Below are positions 1-8,000 of a DNA stretch of 12,762 nt, in pieces. Where the stretch lies: contig JAAAVE010000233.1 of NCBI GenBank assembly GCA_015679605.1, forward strand, positions 12,770 through 25,531. Direction: 5' to 3'. The DNA comes from Podila epigama. Taxonomy: Eukaryota > Mortierellomycota > Mortierellomycetes > Mortierellales > Mortierellaceae. Position 1 is the stretch's first letter. Each line of letters starts with the position of its first letter. The notes under the pieces were generated by a model that worked only from the letters and a program-made list of their open reading frames with translations, had not been told where the DNA came from and searched no databases. The position numbers and the translations under genes are program-made.

Positions 1-19
1 TTTATTCGTGTCATGCTAG

Positions 20-25
20 TTTATT
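20..25 (-). terminator. Poly(A) signal of the Prp39 gene
   Basis: AATAAA on the minus strand, 57 nt after the Prp39 stop codon. A second copy lies at 1-6. The position fits a fungal 3' UTR, but cleavage sites cannot be seen. Confidence 0.5.
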
Positions 26-82
26 CCCAAAACTTTTCTTCAAAAAAACTCTCGTGCGCGATGTCTACGATCAACTTCACTG

Positions 83-3000
83 TTAAGCCTGGGCGGTCCA
101 AGCCCCTCCTTCAGTTTGGCTGGTTGGATTGGCAGCATTACCAGCAGTGGCTGCAGCACCTTCAGCAGCAACGGTTAGACCAGCAACACCTGCCGTATTC
201 GCATTGACTGCAGCATCATCTTGGCGCGCCTGTTTGTTCACATGGTCCTGGCTTCCATTTGCCTCACTCGCCAATGCCCGCTTCCTTGAATCAGGCAATG
301 ACGACACTGTCGACCTCCTGAGATCCGACTCCAACTTATTGTACGCAGCAGCGGATGATCCAAACTCCATCAAAAAGTCGAGGTACCGTTGGCTATAATC
401 GTTCTTGACAGACTGAGGCAATCCCGAAAACCGAACCTGTTCAAACACATTCGAAACTCTCTTTTCATAATCCGGACCTAAATCAAGCGAGCAATGGGGC
501 AATGGTAGATGTGTAAGTATACATGACTAGATACATGGTATAATACCAAAAGCAGTATTGGTGCCCATCATCCATCAGTAAAAAAATGTCAAATCAAAAA
601 ATACCTTCTTGACTCATCTCAAACTTCAAATAGTTTGAGAAATAGAAGCGACTGTCAAATTTACCCTCGCCTGTCTTGAAAATCGCACGAGCAGCCTCAA
701 CATCCTTCTTGCTTTGCCACAAAAAGTTGGCATACAGTGTCACTACAGCCATCTGGGTCGTCTCGTCCACATTCTCCACCTCCAACTGAGAAGCATACAC
801 CATCTCTGCTGCCGACAGATCCCCATTAGCCTGTCTCCTCTCAAAATTGGCATACCGCACAATCAATTCCAAATGTCCTGGCACTAATAAGAAAAACAAG
901 AAAAAAAAAAAGAAAGTGTCAATAAAATACAAATGTACTGTTGGCTTCAAAACAAAAGTAAACAGAACACATGAGGTTGGGTAAACACTTACAGAGCTTC
1001 AAGAGAGCTTGGTACTGCTTACGAGCCTCATTATGATTTCTAAGCTCTTCTTCTACAAGCGCGTAGGCAAGTCGGGGTGCGGGTTCAGGACCAGGTAAAA
1101 ATCGGACTGCCCTACGGTATACGTCTGCAACTTCCTCGACAGTGCCCACCGTCCGCAACCAAGATCCATATCGCATCCAGAATTCTTCGTAGAGAGCCTA
1201 TCGCGTTACATAGAGCATAGAGAATATCGTCCGTTCGCTTTGTCAGTCTCACATTATATAACGAACACAGTGCCCATCACAAATGCACGCCACTGACAGA
1301 TCAACAATTCTCACTTACGCATGTCACAAGGCAGCGCTCATAAAGCACCTTGGTCCTCTCAACATTATCCTCAGATTCCTCAAAATCAAGATACCTTCGC
1401 CAGTTGCTGAGTTGAGGCAGATCCATGGGCTTCACGTGGAAATAAGGTCGCTTAATCTCTGCTTCGAATGGCCATCGCTTGTTTGTCTCGGCCGCAGTGT
1501 TGGCGTACACCTTTGTGCCTGCTTCCAGCACAAGATTGCGAATCTCAGCATCCAGTTGCTCCTTTGACTTTTCCTCACCTCCCGCAGTAAGTGACTCTTT
1601 ATACTGGCTGTATTGTTCCTCTGTCACAACTTCTTCGATGGGCCTCGTCGACACCAATTGTGCATATCTATTACGTTAAAAATTAGCCAATTAGTAAAAA
1701 TAAACAATAACACGCTTTCAGCGACCACACCTTTGGCACGACCCATCACAGAAGACACTTACTTTTCAAAGAAACGGGCATATTGGTGCATAGGAATTTT
1801 GATGATACGAGTCATCAACTGCACCAATTTGGCGTATTCTTCCTTTGACTCAAAAAATTCAATATACTTGTCCCAAAAGACATGCGGCATAAAGTCCAAC
1901 CCGACACTCTTTGCTCCGCGTTCAAATAGCCTAATGAAGAAAAAAAAAAAAAAAAAAGTGAAAGAAAATTGAACAGACATGTCATGTTAAAATAACTCTA
2001 TGGTGTTTTTCAGCAGTCTCTGAAAAAAAGAGTCCTTTCTTTGACTGTTTGTTATTTTTTTTTCTTTCAGAATGGAAAAATACAGTAGACGCACAAGTAG
2101 CACAGAAGGGGTCCAGACCGCAGCTGTCCATCGAATGACAGGTTTCCATATGATGTTCATCTCTGTTTAGAAAGGAGAACAACTCATCATGTCCATCGAG
2201 CGCATTGATGATCTTGCGATTGTCGTGCGACTGCTTTCCCCGTCGATACGGAATGGGATAAGAGGGGGGGAAAGTCAAAATAAATGTCGAATCATCGCGC
2301 GTTGGTCTCGCCCACCAGGGGGTGGGGGGAAAGGTAGCATGTTCCTCAAATTGTCCAGAGAAAAGTAAAGTACCATAGTCGAAACTATTGTGGCAAAAAA
2401 AATGTCTTGCTCCATGATATCTCCTCATGCACGTCGGAAATCCTGATATCCATCTAGAGCCATGTCGGTTGTAATATGACTTCCATCGTTCAGGAAAAAA
2501 AGCAATAACCTGGACAGAGAGCGTCTTTGTCGCCACTCCAAATACTCCTGAATAATTGATCAGCATATCAATGCAGCAATACGAAAGAATAATGATAATA
2601 AAAAAAAAAGAAGAAAAAAAAAGATAAAAAGAAGCTCGCGAATAATTCACTCACTGTTCAATGTGTTCGCGGTCTTCTGGCTTGCGATCCATGACAAAGG
2701 AACAGTACTGAACCCAAAGATCCACCGAGTTTGCAATGCTCTTCACTCCACGCTCAAAGATCTACTCGTGATAAAAAAAAATCCATAAAAGGATCAGTCA
2801 TCTCGTGTTTTGATCAGTGGATAATTCCACTGTCAAAAAGGCGAACCAAAAAAAAAAAAAAAAAAAAATCAAGCACTAGAGACTTTGCTTGTACCTCAAT
2901 AGCGCCTTCATATCCCCGGGACATAAACTCGATATCCGAGTATTTCTTCCAGTAACCAAAGCAGAGTGGGAATTGGTTCAAGAAAGCATCATAGATAATA

Positions 3001-3394
3001 CGGACATTGTTCATGTTGGCGGCTGGGGCGTCAGGTCCAAAACCACCGTCCTGTCTATCCACCAGTTGCAAAAGCTCCTCCCAGGCATCAAACTCAGTAG
3101 GCGTGGCCTGGACAACTGCCCATATACGGTCCCATGCTTCGATCATGGCAGGATCAGCTGTATTTGGCATGGGTGCTCCACTGGGAGTGGTAGTAGGTGT
3201 CACAACAACAGGAGCCATAGTGGAATCATTCACAGAGGCAACACCTGATAGATTTAATAAAAAAAAAAGGTGTTTGAGTAACCTAGCCCTCATGGTTCGA
3301 AAGTCAACCACAGTAAAACTTTTGCATGCGGATCATAAGACTTGAAATTCTCACCTTCGGTGTCAACTGGTGTGGTGCTGTCCGCTGTCGCCAT
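83..3394 (-). CDS. PRP39: Pre-mRNA-processing factor 39 (Prp39), 8 exons
   Basis: U1 snRNP-associated nuclear splicing factor that helps U1 engage 5' splice sites. Exons in coding order: 3355-3394, 2895-3244, 2655-2761, 1763-1930, 1319-1667, 993-1197, 605-883, 83-477. They join in one frame (1,893 nt, 630 aa), and every junction is GT-AG. HAT-type helical repeats run through most of the protein: FDAWEELLQL and FGYWKKYSDIEF (exon 2), VDLWVQYCSF (exon 3), FWDKYIEFFE (exon 4), WRRYLDFEES and LYERCLVTC (exon 5), FWMRYGSWL (exon 6), LIVRYANFERR and FYFSNYLKFE (exon 7). The stretch RWPFEAEIKRPYFHVKP in exon 5 closely matches the signature block of animal PRPF39. The C-terminus is a Lys/Arg patch (SRKRALASEANG, possible nuclear signal) and an Ala-rich tail. 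The length is close to metazoan PRPF39. The start ATG at 3394 opens MATADSTTP. Intron 3 is unusually long at 724 nt; the other six are 95-133 nt. Family assignment is secure; the exact start and short exon 1 are slightly less so. Confidence 0.95.
1940..1957. repeat. 18-A homopolymer (poly-T in Prp39 sense) before the intron 3 acceptor
   Basis: In the transcript this is an 18-U run seven nt before CATTAG, so it serves as the polypyrimidine tract of intron 3. Confidence 0.8.
2234..2326 (-). repeat. Two GC-rich inverted repeats inside Prp39 intron 3
   Basis: In the sense orientation CTTTCCCC and GGGGAAAG form an 8-bp perfect stem around a 25-nt loop (plus-strand arms 2234-2241 and 2267-2274). 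Nearby, CCCACC and GGTGGG form a 6-bp perfect stem with a 4-nt loop (arms 2311-2316 and 2321-2326). The runs of C/G stand out in an otherwise AT-rich intron. Pairing is seen in the sequence; any RNA function is inference. Confidence 0.6.
2848..2868. repeat. 21-A homopolymer in Prp39 intron 2
   Basis: A run of 21 A on the plus strand (U in the transcript), in the donor-side half of intron 2. Confidence 0.85.
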
Positions 3395-3788
3395 GTCAAA
3401 TGTACTCAGTTAATGGGGAATGTGAATATGGAAAAAAAGGAAGGGTTGATGGGCGAACAAAAACTCTTTAATGATTCTTTCGGTTTGGTTCTCTTGTCAT
3501 CCGTATTCACGTGACTTCATTTTTATTTTCATCCTTTTTCATATTCGACGATGCGTCTTTTTTTTGTGTTCAGTTTTTCCCCAACGCACCTTCCTCACTT
3601 TCAAGCTTCGAAACCTCCATTCACCAAATGTCATTCACCTGCGGATGCAATTCAACCGAACAACCACGGGAACCACAGTTCAAAAAATCAAAATACTTTG
3701 TATGGGGATCGATATATTCTCCCTCGCGAAGGGCGCCGTGTTTCTTTTGAACGAGCTGGAGAAAGAATGGCGTTTTTTTTTCCACGAT
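3395..3788. promoter_or_regulatory. Divergent promoter between Prp39 and the small plus-strand gene
   Basis: About 390 bp separate the two start codons (307 bp if the plus gene starts at 3702). The region is T-rich on the plus strand with pyrimidine tracts (3520-3580). It holds the palindrome TCACGTGA at 3507-3514 and a TATA-like GATATATTC around 3710. The shared region suggests the two genes may be co-expressed. No transcription start can be placed from sequence alone. Confidence 0.55.
3507..3514. promoter_or_regulatory. Palindromic E-box, TCACGTGA
   Basis: A perfect 8-bp palindrome with a CACGTG core, the class of site bound by bHLH factors (Cbf1/USF/TFE type). It lies 113 bp before the Prp39 start and 275 bp before the preferred start of the opposite gene. 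The motif is seen; the bound factor is not known. Confidence 0.5.
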
Positions 3789-4874
3789 ATGGCAGGTGAA
3801 AAAGCCAACCTAACTGACGACATTATGTTGTGCTTTTTCCTCCCTCCCTCCCCCTAACTGTCAAACAGGAAGATATTGCTGCTAGTTTTGCCATCAACAC
3901 GAAATATCAGGTTCGTGCATGTTTGGACATGGTCGTTATGTTTTTTTTTTTTTTTTTTTTGGAAATATGGCTGTTGAAGAACATGAATTGAATTTTCATC
4001 TCACTTGTCAACATGCAACGATAGACACTCTATGCACAGTAAGAAAAAAAAGGCGCTAAGTGCGAGTTTTCTCTTTCTCACAAGTTGATGCATAAATCTA
4101 ACATTCCATATCCGTCCATTGACAAAAAAAAAAAAAACATTAGTTACTCATGGCTTGTGGAGGCTAGACGGGATATCCCCAAGAATGCTGTGATTGAAGC
4201 AGAGCTCCACAATCCAGCAGATTTTGCAAAACCACTTAAAGTGGCTGCAATCGAGCTTCAGGCGCAAGATGGAGAATCGCCATGGTACAAAAGAACTTAT
4301 AATACACGCACAGTTAGATTCTTTTTCCTTGACCCAAAACATATGTTGAACACGTATTGACATCCATTCATTTTTATCATGCCCCAAACCATAAACCATG
4401 TAGGAACAATCGCAGGTTCTACATTCTCTCGCCTCGGCTAGAGACTCTCACCTGTGGATTACACCCTGTCAAACTGACCCTTTACAAAGATGAGGTGAGT
4501 GTGTTTTGTATTTTTTTTTTTTATATTGTGATCTGCATGGCAATCGAATTTCTCTCCATGTGACCCCCAAAAGGCCCGTGCTATATCTCTTTCCCCACAA
4601 AATGGCATTACCCCACACGCACAAAGCATGATCTTCACAATCTTCAACTAAAACAATTACACAAAATTCATGCTTGCATAAAAAATAACAATAACAATGA
4701 TAGTCAAAGACGAGTGTCCTCGGCACCCACGATAACGCCATCCTTTCGAGGATCAACACCCAGTACTGCCTAAAGGACGAGTTTTTGGAAAAGATGAAAG
4801 AAGCTGCCAAGACGGCCGAGTGGAAATCTGCTCGCTCAGAAGGCAGCACCGTCAAAGAAGATGTTGCAGGATAA
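3789..4874 (+). CDS. Unrecognised small protein, 6 exons including a 14-nt microexon
   Basis: Exons: 3789-3795, 3873-3910, 4025-4038 (14 nt), 4144-4284, 4404-4494, 4704-4874. They join in one frame to 153 aa, starting MADIAASFAINTKY and ending KEDVAG. All introns are GT-AG; the first acceptor (GGAAG) and second donor (GTTCGT) are weak. Across the microexon the protein reads YQTLYAHYSWLVEAR. The middle (IEAELHNP, FYILSPRLETL, VKLTLYKDESK, VLGTHDNAIL) alternates hydrophobic and polar residues as a beta-sandwich would. The last ~40 residues are predicted helical and charged (FLEKMKEAAKTAEWKSA). There is no signal peptide or membrane segment. The ATG at 3789 has a good context (G at -3 and +4). 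An in-frame ATG at 3702 would add 29 residues (MGIDIFSLAKG...), but across a nine-T run that looks like leader. The family was not identified and no function is claimed. Confidence 0.72.
3941..3960. repeat. 20-T homopolymer in intron 2 of the small plus-strand gene
   Basis: A run of 20 T within the intron 3911-4024, again on the U side of the transcript. Confidence 0.85.
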
Positions 4875-5084
4875 AAATCGCAAGATAAATAAATAAATAA
4901 CATTCATGTTTTTGTAGACCAAGGAACCTTCATGCCGTGGCATGTTTGACAACCACTTTTTGACTCCCCAGTTACTCCTCTTGTGTGGCATACAAGCAAA
5001 CAAGGCACAAAGTAGCATGTCGACTTCGATCATGGGAGTTTATGAAAAGTAAAAAGAAAATAAGACCATTATATGTAAATGACC
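4875..5084. other. Convergent 3' intergenic region
   Basis: About 210 bp between the stops of the small plus-strand gene and Atg4. Apart from the plus-strand poly(A) signals I see no gene. The Atg4 side lacks a perfect AATAAA; its nearest variant on the minus strand is TATAATGG around 5070. The two 3' UTRs probably overlap. Confidence 0.5.
4888..4897 (+). terminator. Overlapping AATAAA poly(A) signals
   Basis: The tract ATAAATAAATAAATAA contains AATAAA at 4888-4893 and 4892-4897, 14-18 nt after the TAA stop of the small plus-strand gene. Confidence 0.6.
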
Positions 5085-8000
5085 CTAAAACGAAGTATCC
5101 GAGTTGAGACTTTTGACCGAAAGAGTATCCTGGTCATGGATATGATCGCCGTCGTGGCTCGTGTAACGGTACACATAAGGATCCATATGATGATGTTGTT
5201 GCTCCTTGGCTCTCTTCTTTTCCTTTTCCTTCTCCTTCACCTTCATCAACTTTTGCTCCTTTTTCAAAGCCTTTGCGATCCTCTTAAGCTCCTTGGCCGT
5301 TGGGGGACCAGTGTGGATGTTGTTGCTGTTGCTGTTGCTGTTGCTTTTGTTTGAATGCAAAGATTCCTGCTCTTCCTGACCCTCCGTACCCAAGACGACA
5401 ATGCTGCTATCCGCGGTTTGCCCCATGACAACGACTGGCTCCTCAGCGCCTAGCGACAACAACGACACTTTGTTCTCTTCCATCACAGGTGCTTTGGGTA
5501 ATGACCTAGGCTTAGCTTGAATTGTTCGTAGCAGCGGCCTTGACTCAGCTTTTACTCTTGCAGGTACTTCTGGAGGTAGCTGAGGTCGAGGTGCTGGTCG
5601 TGGCGGTCCCGGCATGGACTCTGGCCGTTGTCGTGGCTTGAGCGCGATATCGGTGACGATTGTAACCAGGGGATAAGCCAATTGCATGTCACTCTTCAAT
5701 CGACGGTTCAAGTCAAGCAAGTCATCCTGCGATCGAATCAAGAACCCTAGCATCATCGAAGGATCCAACTCTTGAATATCCATCGTCCGCACAACATGAC
5801 AATGATAGCTCTATATATGGACAGTAAGTTTGTTTGATGAGAGAGTGGAGGTATAAACATGTCAGTAAACTTCATTTGGCGTATTGAGCTCCATAACAAT
5901 GACTAGAGCAAATGTTCAAAGGGGGATCATTACTGGAGAGGGACACTGATTGAGCTCTTCCTGCGTCGCTCGAGGCTTTACAAAATGCGGATCGAGGTAA
6001 AACAACTCGTTTCCTTTTCATTCAAAAAAAAAGAGGGGCAGAAATTAGCATAAAGTCGTGTAGATTCCATAAATCCTAGGCTCAAATCATGAGTGGGAAT
6101 ATAACACATGATATACCTTGACAAGCTACAAAATAGAGAGACCGTTGAGGTCGACCTCCAGCAATTCCAAGAAACTGGGGCAACTCAAAGAGCTTCTTCA
6201 GATTATGGATGTACTTTTCAGTCAGCTTTTCAAGTCCAAATCTTGAAGGCAGCAACAGAATCACTGGCTTCCAGCGGTCAAGTCCATTAAACGTAAAGCT
6301 ACCATGCGCTGGAGATGAGGGGCGACGCGTCCTATCAACAATGACGCCGCCACTCATTGCCGTCTGAGCAACCTCGGATGCACGAATGGTATTGTCCATG
6401 ATAACAGAGATATGCGCTGGACAGTCGTGGTGCTTTTGAGAGAGTTGCCTAATGAAAATAGCACGCTTGTTAGAAAAGTAGTAATATCATCTACATGGAC
6501 GCTTTCTTTAGCATAGCACATCACCAGAAATGAGAGCTTACTTTAGAGCGTGAGCCATCGTAGACGGCCCGAACCAGTCACCAACCCGCTTGTCCAATGC
6601 TAATCCAGACTTTGCAATGTTGTGGATACTATAATACCGATCCGGCTCATCGACGAACCAGCTCAGAAGAGTCCGATACTTGCCTCGAGTCTCGGCCGTA
6701 TGTGGACTCGCTGCTCGCCAGTCTAAATCAAATAGAATAGAGAAGGCGAGTTATACATCAATCGTCTTGTCAGTTTAAACATGTCGTAACATGAACCAAG
6801 AGAGCTGAAATATTTCGCTACGGGGGACCAAGAATGTCAACTGTCACGCAACAAGATCAAAACAACCAATCATTCAAGCACATACCTCGACCTAGCATAA
6901 TCTGCACAAATGCTTCAGCCAACAAGCTCTGACCTGTTCGCATCATGCAACCCCATCCAGCGTCAGAGGTGTAGAAGGAAGGCTCAATCCGGGAAATATC
7001 CTTGCGATAGGTGAACCAGATCCTAGTCTGAAAATCACGAATAAATTTCTGCAAGACGCGCTGCTCCGATGTAGGGTCCTCAATGATATCAGGTCTTATA
7101 AACGAAGAGTGTACAGTCAAAGAGGATGTGGTGCTGCCAGCAGTATCCGTCACATCTCTATTAATTATCTCAATGCTGTCACCCGGCGTATTATCGGCTA
7201 GTACGTCAGTACCAGTGGTCTGCTGCGGTGCTGAAGTGGGGCAAGAATCAGAGGTCAATGGCTGTGTCAGCCTGGGAGAGTTGGGTCTCGATGAAATAGC
7301 CCTCCAAGACTGACTCAAAGCCAATCCTGGCGAGTTTGGCGAAGGATGGCGGGGTATATTCGTCTGAATAGACGGAAAGTCCAACGATTGTTTCTTGCGA
7401 GGTATAGGAGGGGCTCTGTCCCTTGGTGCATGATGACCAAGGGTTTGACCTTCCGAACTATAGTCCACGTCTGATGGTCGAAAGCCATTGCTCTGAAGAG
7501 GTACTAGAGACTTTGCCTGTGGAGCAACAATCTGTTCTGGAGGTGCTGGAGGCGTAGAAGGCACAGCTGACGAGGAAGGTTCAATAGACGATGGGCCCTT
7601 GACTTTGACAAAGCTACTACTCGTCTTCCGGTTTTTCGGACGCTCAGACCTCTGGTTCCGTGATTCAAGTGCGTGGCTGTCTGAATGGATGATCTTACTC
7701 TCCTGAACATGCACAAACTCGCTACCATCTGCGCTGTCCTTCGCTTCCACTGTCCGGTCTCTCTTGCCTGGCCATAGTGACTCCCAGTCGAGCTGAAGGT
7801 CGGACATACTCTCAGTCTTTTCATTCGAGAACGCTGCTATCCTCTCATAAATCTCTTGAGACTGTCCCTTCCCAAGCCCACTGTCTGTACTGAGCAAGCC
7901 TACAGATTTCGCAGGATCGATGCATACAAACGAGCTACTCCTGATATCATCCTCCATCGTCCCAACCGCTGATGACTCCACCGCATTAAAATTTGTTAGG

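Larger units (their letters stand above)
1931..2654 (-). other. Prp39 intron 3, exceptionally long (724 nt)
   Basis: The donor reads CA|GTGAGTG. The acceptor is CATTAG after a T-rich tract, and the splice joins HIEQ to LFERG in frame. The intron is about six times longer than the gene's other introns. Reading through the donor gives an in-frame TGA at once, so a retained intron would truncate the protein at about residue 166. It contains two perfect inverted repeats (2234-2241 with 2267-2274, and 2311-2316 with 2321-2326). A stop-free frame also runs from 2650 to 1982 and does not resemble any protein I know. A possible 38-nt cassette exon (2510-2547) has AG and GT borders but weak splice sites and would shift the frame. 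Confidence 0.85.

Noticed and set aside
2040-2200. Box C/D snoRNA in Prp39 intron 3 (ATGATGA and a CTGA are present on the sense strand)
   Set aside because: The boxes are about 150 nt apart and their flanking bases do not pair into the needed terminal stem.
2311-2330. G-quadruplex in the G-rich intron segment
   Set aside because: Only two closely spaced long G runs are present; four runs of three within short loops are not available.
3702-3788. N-terminal extension of the small plus-strand gene from the ATG at 3702
   Set aside because: Kept only as an alternative. Its start context is poor and it crosses a nine-T run, a feature seen elsewhere in this window only in noncoding DNA.
4469-4903. 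Minus-strand ORF of 144 codons
   Set aside because: Antisense to the last two exons and intron of the small plus-strand gene. Its composition is poor and the sense exons explain the region.
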